NCBI GenBank assembly: GCA_008694505.1
Contig: VZDJ01000056.1
Coordinates: forward strand, 5,583,205 to 5,647,204
DNA length: 64,000 nt
Source of the DNA: Cyanoderma ruficeps
Taxonomy: Eukaryota > Chordata > Aves > Passeriformes > Timaliidae
Reading direction: 5' to 3'
The notes under the pieces are model-generated. The model saw only the letters and a program-made list of their open reading frames with translations, had not been told where the DNA came from and did no database searches. Every line of letters starts with the position of its first letter. The first letter of the stretch is position 1. Below, in pieces: positions 55,901-60,836 of the stretch. The position numbers and the translations under genes are program-made.

Positions 55901-58900
55901 GCCTTACTGCAGCCAGGGCAGGGCATCTGAATGAGACGTGGGAACTCAACACAAAGATCTAGGGGAGTGCGTGAAGATATCACGATAAAGTGTATTTACT
56001 TTGCTTGAGGGACCAAAATAATCCTGTATTTCTTTTGTCTCAACTAGCCGTGTGGAAATCTTTATGTGAAGCAGATCAGATATGTAATTGCAATACAACA
56101 GAAAAAATTGCAGGTATGTCATGAAGAGTTTTCAGTTCCTGAAGGTTTATGACAATAGCATATTTCTGCTGGGTTTACAGTTGTAAAAACAGTAATGAAA
56201 GCGAATGGTAACATTAGCTAATGAAATGGCTTCTTCTTGAAAACAAGTTTGAGGCCATAAAATACAGTTTACAGAAGAAAGGGAAGTAACTAATATATCC
56301 AATTAATAAACAGAGAGACTTGTAACTGCTTGGTCCCTGTGTAAATAGTCATTGAACAACTTAGAGAAAATTAGGGTGCTTGGTTGTTACTAGACTGGAG
56401 GGAATTCAGTCCTTTATCCTGATTTTGATAAGCTCAGTCTGCTAATATTTAGCATGCAAACAATCAATATTTAAGTCTGATTTTTGAAAGTTTGGAATTA
56501 ACAAGCACAAAGAGTTTTTCACGGTGCTAACTTTAAAATTGAAAAATAATGCTATTCTATGCCTAAATAAAAAAAATGCACAAGTGAACCAAGGCCATTC
56601 CTGAAAGCAACTTCTTTGCAAGGGGCCTGAGCCACTGCTCAAGATTTAGGCACTAACTTTGGACCTAGAAAAGTTGAGCTCAACTTTCTGTTCCCCAATG
56701 CTTCTCCTATGGGCAGACAGGGAAGCAGTGGGGCTTCTCTAACACATCACCTCTCTGTGTGTCGAACAACACTGGCAGCAGTGTCACAGCCCTCTGACAT
56801 GAGGACAGCGAAAACAGGGAGAGAGAAGGCAGGGAAAGACCTTGGTGACCATGTAAACCCTTTCACAATTTTATCCCAAATCACAATGTCTTTTCAAAAC
56901 TGTTCCTGCTCTTGCATTTGCTAGTTCTCTGGAGGACTATTGATATAGAAAAGCAACATTGTGGTGGTACCACAAGCAAAGAGACATGAATAAACATACG
57001 ATGTGTGTTGTCAGATGTCTGGATAATTTTGTGCCTTTACTACATGTCACCTATGTAAATACATCAGAAATCACATTTTTTCAAAATGCTAGGTCTTTAC
57101 AAAAGGCAACTTATGATACCAAGTGGACAAAACTCCACTACCAACTGATGAGTGACCACAGCAATTAAAAAGCATTGAGTTCCTCTGTCTCAGTGAAGAG
57201 CAAGTGTCTGAGGACAGTAAACCATGTAGATATTGCTCTTGATGGTCCCTGTTTTCCTCACATCTTGAACTTACAGTCAGGTGTCTCAGGAGGTGAAACT
57301 TAGAGCAAGTAATTTACATTTAACTCCATGTCTACTTGTGAAAAAGATGAAATTAAAAGAAAAATTATGTGGACAGTCATGCACATAGCAGTGATTTACA
57401 GCCTTGCTATGGAGAGATCATGTCAGGGGTCTGAATAAGACACATGAGCCCAAAGGAGGGGGGAGACCAAACTCTGACATGTAAGGCAACAAACAGTCCA
57501 CAAAATCCCATTTTGATCACTTCACCTGCTGAAGCCACAGGGTTAGCCCCAAGCCAGAGCTGCATTTCCACCAGCAGCCTTCCTGCTCCCGTCCTGGCTG
57601 CAGCGCGGCAGCGCTGCCGAGGCAGGAGCTGGACGGGTGAGGAGGCATCATCCCCACACTGACACCTGTCATCCTGTCAGCCTTGACCTTCAGGCTGTCC
57701 TCAGCATCCACAGCCTGCCTGCACTTCCCACTGACTGCGAGCGACTGTTGTCTCGCTGCCTGACCTTATGCAAACACGATACAAACAGACAGCCCACCTC
57801 AGCTCCATCACTGTCTGCTGCTAATACAGGAGATTGATAGCCACATGAAATTATCTCCCTGCTCGACCTTCATTACTGGGTGGCATATTCTGTCTGACAG
57901 CCAACTTCATCCTGGGGAAAGTTAAACCACCCATTCAGGGGTTTTTACTGTCTAAAAGTGAAGGAACTCTTTTTTATGAAGAAAATCAACACTTTTTCAG
58001 ATTTGATGGAAAAAGAAGCCTATGTTTACATAAAAATGTCTTGTAACTCAGTCTTTCCCAGACCACTGTGCATCCCAACAATGATGCAATACATGGCTGC
58101 TCCAAGATGTTGTGCTGGGTGCTGCGCCAGGTCCTGGGGCAGGTGTGCCACCTTGACAACTTTTACATGGAAAGTTTCAGCCCTGCCATGAGCTGTAGGT
58201 TTCCTGGGGAGAGCAGGGCCAGTCATAAGGCAATGAGCAACGTATGGCCACAGCAGGTGGGAGGGAGGGACAGAGATAAAGTGAGCGTGGCTTTACACAC
58301 ATCACAACTGCCAGTGAGGACTGCATGGGTGAATACTGGCTTTCCATCGCTCTCTGCCAGCCAGCTTGCAAATGCACGATGCATGTGGCCTCAAGAGCTC
58401 TCTGAAAAGGAATCGTGACTCTTCCACTCAGATATTCAGATTGCTTAGAGTAGATATGAAAGATACGGAGTCGCGTTTTTCTCTGAGACCTCCTGCGGTC
58501 CCTTTCTGTGACCTTCTGGTAGCAAAAGCCAGATGCTGCACCCCGCAGACTCCATAGCAAACTGTTGGGTGTTAAGCAGAGCCTGCCCTTGGTGGGAATG
58601 CGCAATGCTGCAGCCTTGCAGCTCCCACACAGAGCCTCCCGCAATCCCCAGGCAACAGAGAGACGGCACAGACCAAGAAGGAACATGAACCTTCAGCTTT
58701 CGGATGTGAAGTCAACTGTCAGCTAAAGACAGCTAAGTCACAGCAAGACACCTCATTCCTTTATTGGAATATTTTAAATGAGTGACTGGAATAGCCCATC
58801 CATGGCCAAACTGTCCCTCTGGCAGTGCCCAGCAGGTCCCCATACAGCACAGCAGCCACACACAGCCCTGGACAGCTGTACAGGATGGGACTGGTTAGAA

Positions 58901-60836
58901 AGCATGACATTTTCCTGAGCCCACAACTCTCCAGCCCCATGGAGAGGGAATGGGAGATTGTCACCTTGGCCCACACCATCAGATATCTCCTGTCACCAAC
59001 TCTGATGAAGAGGAAGCTTCAGCCCTGGCTGTGCTGGACCTTGTGGAGAGGTACATGGAGTAGCTGTGATGAGCATCCCACCTCCTCTCTGTTAAGGGCC
59101 AGATGGGCTTTGAGCTAAGTCCTGTTCCCACACCAGCTGTCTGCTGAGATGAGTCCTGCCTAGGACAAAAGGGCAAGGGGGCAGCCACTTCCACTGCCCA
59201 GTCCCATCCCCTAAACACCATGTGAGCCATCTTCTAAACACACACCTAAGAACGTAAGTCTCTGATGCCCTACAGGATTTGGGTGCCCAAACACTATCCA
59301 GCCCCCAGGAAAGCATGTGACCTGAATGCTGGAATCCGGCCTCCCTGAGCCGTGGGGGTGCAACTGCCCAGTGTGCTCAGTGACTGAGGAGCCCTCTGCA
59401 ACACACTCCTGTGCACTGCGCACTTTGGCTTACCTTTTCGGCTCTGGATTCGGCTGGGTTTTGGGCTCCTTCTTTTTTTTGGACTCCTTTTTGGAATCCT
59501 TTTTTGTCTCCGTTTCAGCGGCAGAGGCTTTGCCCCCCTCACCGTCTGCACTTGGCTGTGACCCACCAAGTAATTCTGCCATAAGTTGGCTTGGGGGAGT
59601 GATTGAAATGCAGGGGGGCAAGGCCGGCAGCAAAAGCGAAAGAAACAAGAAGAAAGCATGAAAAACCTCAAAATAAAACAAAAGGAAATTAGCTGAAAGG
59701 AAACAACTGAAATCGTGTAACAATTGGCAAAGAAAGAACGAATGAGCAACGGCAAGTCAGAACTAAAAAAGAAACTAAGGAAGCAAAACTTGGTTTCCAT
59801 GACAAGATGTATGAAAGTAACTGCAAAAGCAAGCGACAGCCTTGCAATGTGAAACCTGGGCAATGTGTGTCGTAATTCAGGGTGGTATTTACCAGAGGGT
59901 ATATGAAAACACCTAATTATTTTACAACATTCCTTTCTTCAGTAACACATGTAGGATACAAAATGATATTTCAAAATATACAATATACATTAACAGAAAA
60001 CAGAAAAAGAAGCTGCAATAGATGCTAAGCTGTCAACAAAATAAACGGAGAGGGGGGGAAAAGCACAGCTCCAGTTCCTCCCATCAAAGGTTTGTCACAT
60101 TTGAGAGAAAGGAACTGTCTTCTTCTGAAACTGAAACTGCTTTGTAACAGAGCAAGATAAAAGTTTCAGTTATGTCTAAGCGATTTCTGAACTAATGTCA
60201 CGTGGGCTTTAAATGAAACATGGGTGCCCAAGGGCTTAAAGCCGTTCTGAACACTGAAGTTTGATACTGCTGAAAATTTCACTGCTGCAACTTGTCAGAT
60301 CCTCTTGCATAGCAATTAAACAGCAGAGTGTATCATTTACCTCTATTTATTCAACCTGTGACAGTCACAGGGACTGCAACCCTAACTTGTTCAGAACTGC
60401 ATCTTAGCAAGTGCCTGGGCAAGTAAGTTAAAAACCTTCATTTCTGGATCCTCTATGTGCATTTTTACTGCTTACATTAAACAAGCAATGAAACAAACAA
60501 ACAAACCGACTATGCCACGAAAAGTGCTGCTGCCAAACATCCACTGTGAAAACAAACTGGGGACTGTTGTGCATTATCCAAGGAAACCTATATTTGACAA
60601 AGTCATCCCTTGTTGGCAGGGCACTGCTAGCCAAGAAGAATTCCTTACCTGTTGCCATGAACATGTGATGCACAAAAGGCAAAGCTGTAGTGAAGTAAGG
60701 TGGGGTCAATCATAGCTCCGTTTTCTGCGCGCTCTAGCAAATCTCTGAGGTAGCAGAGATGTCTGTGACAGCCTCTCACTCCATTACGTGCACAATACTC
60801 ATCTAGCACAAAGACCTGGCCAGGACTAAACCAGCC
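1648..60836 (-). CDS. CADPS: Calcium-dependent secretion activator 1 (CAPS1), internal part of the gene
   Basis: CADPS is a cytosolic, membrane-associated priming factor for Ca2+-triggered exocytosis of dense-core vesicles in neurons and endocrine cells. It binds PI(4,5)P2 and SNARE proteins. This is established family knowledge. Joining the sixteen canonical exons seen here gives 1719 nt, 573 codons, with every phase matching and no stop. It starts at GWFSPGQVF (after the PH domain) and ends at [10 protein letters not shown], shortly before the C-terminus. Landmarks in order are [104 protein letters not shown] and [23 protein letters not shown]2 is the alternative, but the [19 protein letters not shown] and CSMEMGQE stretches read as CADPS. 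Two extra cassette exons, 59434-59589 and 38571-38675, may be included optionally. The 5' exons (C2, PH), the promoter and the 3' end are not in the window. Confidence 0.96.
1756..4355 (-). other. CADPS: CADPS intron, 2.6 kb
   Basis: The intron is AT-rich. A short GA run on the plus strand at about 1774-1791 corresponds to the pyrimidine tract of the acceptor of exon 1648-1755. Nothing else is recognised. Confidence 0.85.
4356..4388 (-). CDS. CADPS: CADPS exon, [11 protein letters not shown] (33 nt)
   Basis: Eleven codons, [11 protein letters not shown], in phase 0-0. The acceptor CCTTTTACAG and donor GTACCC|GTAAGC are canonical. Its junctions (LSFT-VKAAS and VDVP-KPGMD) reproduce the conserved CAPS sequence. 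AASKYVDVP fits CADPS, while CADPS2 has AAAKYVDVP from memory. Confidence 0.96.
4940..5070 (+). mobile_element. CR1 LINE, truncated 3' end fragment
   Basis: The segment reads like the 3' terminus of an avian CR1 element: a CATTGTCAAGACCAGCCTGG-type start, then GGCTTTGAGTAACCTGG, GTGGAAGGTGTCC, GGAACAAGATAATTTTTAAG, and an end with CCATTCTGTGATGCTCTG in place of the CR1 terminal ATTCTATGATTCT repeats. It is 5'-truncated, has no coding sequence, and shows scattered substitutions indicating age. It lies antisense to CADPS. CR1 abundance is the main taxonomic hint towards birds or other sauropsids. Confidence 0.85.
5097..5201 (+). repeat. Unidentified dispersed repeat, copy A
   Basis: About 105 bp starting GTTGCACAAGAATGCCTGTG and ending CTGCACTCACTTGTTC. 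It matches the reverse complement of 8624-8730 over its whole length, at roughly four bases in five by eye. It sits 27 bp after the CR1 end. The family is not recognised. Confidence 0.75.
8624..8730 (-). repeat. Unidentified dispersed repeat, copy B (inverted)
   Basis: This is the inverted partner of 5097-5201, about 3.5 kb away. Read on the minus strand it begins GTTGTGCACATGAATGCCTG and shares GGAAAGTTGTG, GCCCTGTTGCCTTCA and CTGCACTGACTTGTTC-like blocks with copy A. The transcribed pair could form an intramolecular RNA duplex. Confidence 0.75.
9468..9551 (-). CDS. CADPS: CADPS exon, [18 protein letters not shown]...FLSFT
   Basis: The exon is 84 nt, 28 codons in phase 0-0: [28 protein letters not shown]. 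The acceptor is CTTTGTAG and the donor TTTACT|GTAAGT. The [15 protein letters not shown] stretch is a CAPS family hallmark. The FSSF version is CADPS-like, while CADPS2 has FSSI as I remember. Confidence 0.97.
9552..10604 (-). other. CADPS: CADPS intron, 1.05 kb
   Basis: The intron holds a GC-richer block at 9650-9860 whose open frames run into the neighbouring exon by chance. Nothing else is recognised. Confidence 0.82.
10605..10679 (-). CDS. CADPS: CADPS exon, [19 protein letters not shown]...LLVAK
   Basis: The exon is 75 nt, 25 codons in phase 0-0: [25 protein letters not shown]. The acceptor is TTTTTCTTTAG and the donor GCAAAG|GTAACC. It encodes an amphipathic helix of the C-terminal MUN-like region and is conserved in both paralogues. 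Confidence 0.97.
10680..12007 (-). other. CADPS: CADPS intron, 1.3 kb, downstream of microexon
   Basis: The intron is AT-rich next to the microexon and GC-richer at 10900-11450. No exon-like segment was seen. Confidence 0.82.
12008..12022 (-). CDS. CADPS: CADPS 15-nt microexon (FAKEW)
   Basis: Five codons, FAKEW, lie between acceptor CATCTGAAAAG and donor GAGTGG|GTAAGT. The exon is in phase 0 on both sides, so it is a frame-neutral insert between MGQE and HQYHS. I know a five-residue insert at this position from mammalian CADPS (remembered as FAKMW) and a related one in CADPS2, which supports the call despite its size. The acceptor has its pyrimidine tract displaced upstream, as in neural microexons. 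It is far too short to be found by open-frame search. Confidence 0.88.
12023..16300 (-). other. CADPS: CADPS intron, 4.3 kb, upstream of microexon
   Basis: The intron contains two GC- and CpG-richer patches (about 12250-12560 and 13060-13300) in otherwise AT-rich sequence. In the roughly 70 nt before the microexon the transcribed strand is strongly pyrimidine-rich, with repeated CUUU/UCUUU-type motifs. No other exon-like segment was seen. Confidence 0.82.
16301..16448 (-). CDS. CADPS: CADPS exon, [18 protein letters not shown]...SMEMGQE
   Basis: The exon is 148 nt: one base plus 49 codons. It contains [39 protein letters not shown] and [10 protein letters not shown]. The acceptor TTTCCTTCGCAG and donor CAAGAG|GTAAAA are clear. 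It is the best paralogue-diagnostic exon: the lysine/serine stretch and MEMGQE fit CADPS rather than CADPS2. It ends in phase 0 and can be followed by the 15-nt microexon (QE-FAKEW-HQYHS) or directly by HQYHS. Confidence 0.97.
16449..19222 (-). other. CADPS: CADPS intron, 2.8 kb
   Basis: This is an AT-rich intron with a short GA run at about 18355-18369. No other repeat or exon-like segment is recognised. Confidence 0.82.
19223..19378 (-). CDS. CADPS: CADPS exon, [16 protein letters not shown]...MIESCVK
   Basis: The exon is 156 nt: C, 51 codons and AG. It contains [38 protein letters not shown] and [13 protein letters not shown]. The acceptor is TTTTGCCCTGCCAG and the donor GAAAAG|GTAGGT. 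The trailing AG plus the next A gives Arg (VKRTRIAFE). [11 protein letters not shown] separates CADPS from CADPS2, which as I recall has FDLHWPEQEF. It is part of the MUN-like helical region. Confidence 0.97.
19379..22473 (-). other. CADPS: CADPS intron, 3.1 kb
   Basis: The intron holds a perfect-period 20-bp tandem pair at 21781-21820 and otherwise unremarkable AT-rich sequence. Confidence 0.82.
21781..21820. repeat. 20-bp tandem pair
   Basis: Two adjacent 20-bp units of the form CAGACAGGAAGCTGGGAGCA, with three mismatches between copies. This is a local duplication with no apparent function. Confidence 0.8.
22474..22620 (-). CDS. CADPS: CADPS alternative exon, NLPNV-repeat proline-rich linker
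   Basis: The exon is 147 nt (49 codons), phase 2-2 and frame-neutral. It begins [19 protein letters not shown], continues [19 protein letters not shown] and ends [10 protein letters not shown] plus a split Asp. The acceptor TTTCTTCCACAG is strong. The donor TTCTGA|GTGTGT is non-optimal, consistent with regulated inclusion. The protein has imperfect five-residue repeats ([15 protein letters not shown]), visible in DNA as tandem 15-mers at about 22565-22600. I know this insert from mammalian CADPS isoforms. It links two helical blocks of the MUN region and should be extended. Confidence 0.93.
22621..29268 (-). other. CADPS: CADPS intron, 6.6 kb
   Basis: This AT-rich intron lies upstream of the NLPNV exon. 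It has short CA runs near 26168-26200 and T/A runs (for example 26499-26512). A repeated TATTAATAAAA at about 24795 and 24812 is the only other local structure. No exon-like segment was seen. Confidence 0.8.
29269..29410 (-). CDS. CADPS: CADPS exon, [15 protein letters not shown]...ERESWEPV
   Basis: The exon is 142 nt: AT completing Tyr, 46 codons and AA. It contains [38 protein letters not shown] and ERESWEPV. The acceptor is CTATTCTAG and the donor AGTAAA|GTAAGG. The trailing AA takes G from 22474-22620 (Lys, EPVK-SLTS), or C from 19223-19378 if that exon is skipped (Asn, EPVN-NGSG). Both junctions are frame-compatible. The [18 protein letters not shown] stretch is one of the most conserved in CAPS proteins. 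Confidence 0.97.
29411..30379 (-). other. CADPS: CADPS intron, 969 bp
   Basis: This is a short AT-rich intron with nothing else recognised in it. Confidence 0.85.
30380..30536 (-). CDS. CADPS: CADPS exon, [14 protein letters not shown]...NDSLRSD (MHD1 region)
   Basis: The exon is 157 nt: 52 codons plus one base. It contains [39 protein letters not shown] and [13 protein letters not shown]. The acceptor is CTCTGAAG and the donor GACT|GTATGT. The final T plus AT of the next exon gives Tyr (SDYNLCNG). The NDSLRSD stretch appears to differ from the mammalian version I remember (NDFLRTD). The rest is nearly invariant. It is part of the MUN/MHD1 fold. Confidence 0.97.
33226..33270. repeat. AT-rich inverted repeat, 14-bp perfect arms
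   Basis: ATGTATATATGTAT (33226-33239) and ATACATATATACAT (33257-33270) are perfect reverse complements separated by 17 bases, inside a tract of alternating pyrimidine and purine. It can form a weak AT hairpin in the intron RNA. Confidence 0.8.
33795..33811 (+). repeat. Plus-strand G-run
   Basis: Seven G, one A and nine G in a row. It could form a quadruplex on the non-transcript strand. In transcript sense it is a C-run. Confidence 0.75.
35060..35083. repeat. TA microsatellite
   Basis: This is a short run of alternating T and A with one interruption. It is ordinary intronic low-complexity sequence. Confidence 0.8.
35210..35255. repeat. Possible relic of an ancient amniote interspersed repeat
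   Basis: GGCTCAATCCTGCAAATACT resembles the widespread old amniote repeat with the GATCCTGCAAACACTTA signature. The match is short and from memory. Confidence 0.4.
35346..35389. repeat. 26-bp direct repeat, about 1.7 copies
   Basis: GACCAAGCCTCACGAT occurs at 35346 and again at 35372 with identical sequence, giving a 26-bp period. It is a small local duplication. Confidence 0.8.
36116..36222 (-). CDS. CADPS: CADPS exon, [11 protein letters not shown]...NEEHHAE (MHD1 region)
   Basis: The exon is 107 nt: AG plus 35 codons ([35 protein letters not shown]). The acceptor TGTACTACAG and donor GCAGAG|GTGAGC are canonical. It belongs to the helical MUN/MHD1-like part of the protein, which in CAPS and Munc13 proteins contacts syntaxin and SNAREs (family knowledge). 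It ends in phase 0, directly before AFAWWSDL. Confidence 0.97.
36223..38570 (-). other. CADPS: CADPS intron, 2.35 kb
   Basis: The intron is AT-rich, with no protein-like segment and no recognisable repeat. It joins the preceding 7.5 kb intron into one of about 10 kb when the proline-rich cassette is skipped. Confidence 0.8.
38571..38675 (-). CDS. CADPS: Predicted CADPS cassette exon, proline-rich (35 codons)
   Basis: The exon is 105 nt, 35x3, in phase 1-1, so its inclusion is frame-neutral between 46202-46270 and 36116-36222. It reads [19 protein letters not shown], then [16 protein letters not shown]. The acceptor ATGCACAACCAG|CC is preceded by a TCTCTCTCTCC tract. The only phase-compatible donor, CCAA|GTACTG, is weak. 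The segment stands out from its AT-rich surroundings by CpG content and protein-like composition, with a PxxP-rich half followed by a probable short amphipathic helix. PPKPKPP could be an SH3-type ligand, but that is inference. I do not recall it from the canonical protein. It could be a rarely used exon or a chance open segment. Confidence 0.55.
39776..39834. repeat. CA microsatellite with embedded palindrome
   Basis: Short ATAC and CA runs surround GCACACGTGTG, a near-perfect palindrome centred on CACGTG. It is intronic low-complexity sequence. Confidence 0.7.
41041..41110. repeat. 35-bp tandem duplication
   Basis: Two adjacent 35-bp units each begin CTCTGTAAATTTAAATAGAA and end CTATGAGGCA, differing at three positions in the middle. 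The high identity suggests a fairly recent duplication. Confidence 0.9.
45470..45493 (-). other. G-quadruplex-capable run on the transcript strand
   Basis: On the minus strand there are runs of seven, six and four G separated by C and CGAGAA. The longest run can supply two tracts, so a four-tract quadruplex is possible in DNA or in the CADPS intron RNA, about 0.7 kb downstream of exon 46202-46270. Confidence 0.6.
46202..46270 (-). CDS. CADPS: CADPS exon, [22 protein letters not shown]
   Basis: The exon is 69 nt: GG completing Gly, then 22 codons ([18 protein letters not shown] followed by DLTI), then one C. The acceptor is TTTATAG and the donor ATTC|GTGAGT. The single C is completed by AG of exon 36116-36222 to give Gln (DLTI-Q-NVGRL), the canonical junction. 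Joining instead to 38571-38675 gives DLTI-P-RPPKPK, also in frame. Confidence 0.96.
46271..48670 (-). other. CADPS: CADPS intron, 2.4 kb
   Basis: The intron is AT-rich. Just upstream of the next exon's acceptor, in transcript sense, two identical 11-bp copies of TAGGTCAGAGG lie at 46303-46313 and 46332-46342. Nothing coding is seen elsewhere in it. Confidence 0.85.
48671..48794 (-). CDS. CADPS: CADPS exon, [14 protein letters not shown]...SEYAKIE
   Basis: The exon is 124 nt: 41 codons plus one base. It contains [33 protein letters not shown] and SEYAKIE. The acceptor CTTGTGTCAAG is preceded by a modest pyrimidine tract, and the donor TTGAAG|GTAAGG is strong. The trailing G plus GG of the next exon gives Gly (KIEGKKREMY). 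This region is shared with CADPS2, so it supports the family rather than the paralogue. Confidence 0.97.
48795..49555 (-). other. CADPS: CADPS intron, 761 bp
   Basis: This short intron lies between the SLLER and VLMKD exons. I see no repeats or exon-like segments in it. Confidence 0.85.
49556..49619 (-). CDS. CADPS: CADPS exon, [21 protein letters not shown]
   Basis: The exon is 64 nt: one base completing Arg plus 21 codons, [19 protein letters not shown] followed by ER. It enters in phase 2 and leaves in phase 0. The acceptor GCTTTTTCTAG|G and donor GAAAGG|GTAAGT are both good. The [18 protein letters not shown] junction reconstitutes the known CADPS sequence. Confidence 0.97.
49620..50461 (-). 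other. CADPS: CADPS intron, 842 bp
   Basis: This is a short intron with pyrimidine-rich stretches in transcript sense. I see no repeat or exon-like segment. A G-run (plus strand 50078-50085) is the only compositional feature. Confidence 0.85.
50462..50563 (-). CDS. CADPS: CADPS exon, PDGIGTVTV...NQITHF
   Basis: The exon is 102 nt in phase 2-2. It encodes [20 protein letters not shown] and continues [13 protein letters not shown]. The first G completes the Arg codon from the previous exon, and the last AG is completed by the next exon's G. The acceptor is TTTCTCCTGCAG and the donor TTTCAG|GTAAAG. The charged heptad-like stretch [14 protein letters not shown] should be helical. It matches vertebrate CADPS essentially residue for residue as I remember it. 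Confidence 0.97.
52952..53018. repeat. CA/TG microsatellite with GC interruptions
   Basis: A long CA tract is interrupted near its end by CGCACGCA and CGTGCACA motifs. In the CADPS transcript it reads as UG repeats. It is likely polymorphic in length. Confidence 0.95.
54609..54627. promoter_or_regulatory. 19-bp AT palindrome with TAATTA cores
   Basis: TAATTATAA and TTATAATTA form perfect 9-bp arms around a single A. The arms carry homeodomain-type TAAT/ATTA cores. A regulatory role is only possible, not shown. Confidence 0.4.
55150..55900. other. CpG-richer intronic segment
   Basis: The GC and CpG content is clearly above the surrounding AT-rich intron, with clusters such as CCACGCCGCAGCGCCGAGCC and ACGCACCGCGCCGGCACCGG. 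It might be a small intragenic CpG island or alternative promoter, or a GC-rich old insertion. I see no exon or TATA-like layout tied to it. Confidence 0.5.
55465..55566. repeat. 51-bp tandem duplication
   Basis: Two 51-bp units share GGAACCATTTAATCTCCCAA and the following CTCCTGCCTTCC. They differ mainly near the unit start (GCCGAGCATG versus GTTGAACATG) and at the end. The period is a multiple of three, so reverse-strand frames stay open, but I see no sign of coding. Confidence 0.9.
59434..59589 (-). CDS. CADPS: Predicted CADPS cassette exon, lysine-rich linker (52 codons)
   Basis: The exon is 156 nt, exactly 52x3, in phase 2 at both ends, so it can be included or skipped without a frame change. 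It encodes [19 protein letters not shown], then a highly charged stretch with [15 protein letters not shown], ending TQPNPEPK plus a split Arg. The donor AAAAG|GTAAGC is strong. The acceptor CACTCCCCCAAG|C is weaker, as is common in alternative exons. Inclusion would put a flexible polybasic segment between HGN and PDGIG at the start of the MUN-like region. I do not recall it in the canonical human protein, and I cannot tell whether it is an annotated isoform. Alternative AGs a few bases downstream would break phase. A function in acidic-lipid or protein binding is only inferred from charge. Confidence 0.7.
59590..60648 (-). other. CADPS: CADPS intron between GWFSPG exon and lysine-rich cassette exon
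   Basis: This 1.06 kb stretch is AT-rich with short A-runs. I see no protein-like segment. If the cassette exon is skipped, it merges with the next intron into one of about 10 kb. Confidence 0.75.
60649..60836 (-). CDS. CADPS: CADPS exon, GWFSPGQ...HGN (start of CAPS/MUN region)
   Basis: The exon is 188 nt: 62 codons plus two bases. It begins [15 protein letters not shown] and ends [12 protein letters not shown], followed by AG of a split Arg or Ser codon. The acceptor is TTTCTAAACAG before GGC and the donor is AACAG before GTAAGG. The sequence is rich in Cys and His ([19 protein letters not shown]) and matches vertebrate CADPS just C-terminal to the PH domain. Splicing directly to 50462-50563 gives HGN-R-PDGIG, the form I know. 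Splicing to 59434-59589 gives [11 protein letters not shown], which keeps frame. It starts in phase 0 and ends in phase 2. Confidence 0.97.

Larger units (their letters stand above)
50564..59433 (-). other. CADPS: CADPS intron, 8.9 kb
   Basis: This is the largest intron in the window. It contains a CpG-richer segment (about 55150-55900) carrying a 51-bp tandem duplication, a long CA/TG microsatellite (52952-53018), an AT palindrome (54609-54627) and AT-rich tracts. The patches at 57540-57640 and 58780-59300 are GC-richer. I saw no further exon-like segment with splice sites. Confidence 0.85.

Noticed and set aside
59294..59863. Minus-strand frame of 189 codons overlapping the lysine-rich exon
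   Set aside because: It is a shifted-frame shadow of the purine- and lysine-rich exon sequence. The phase-2 frame with the GTAAGC donor is the supported one.
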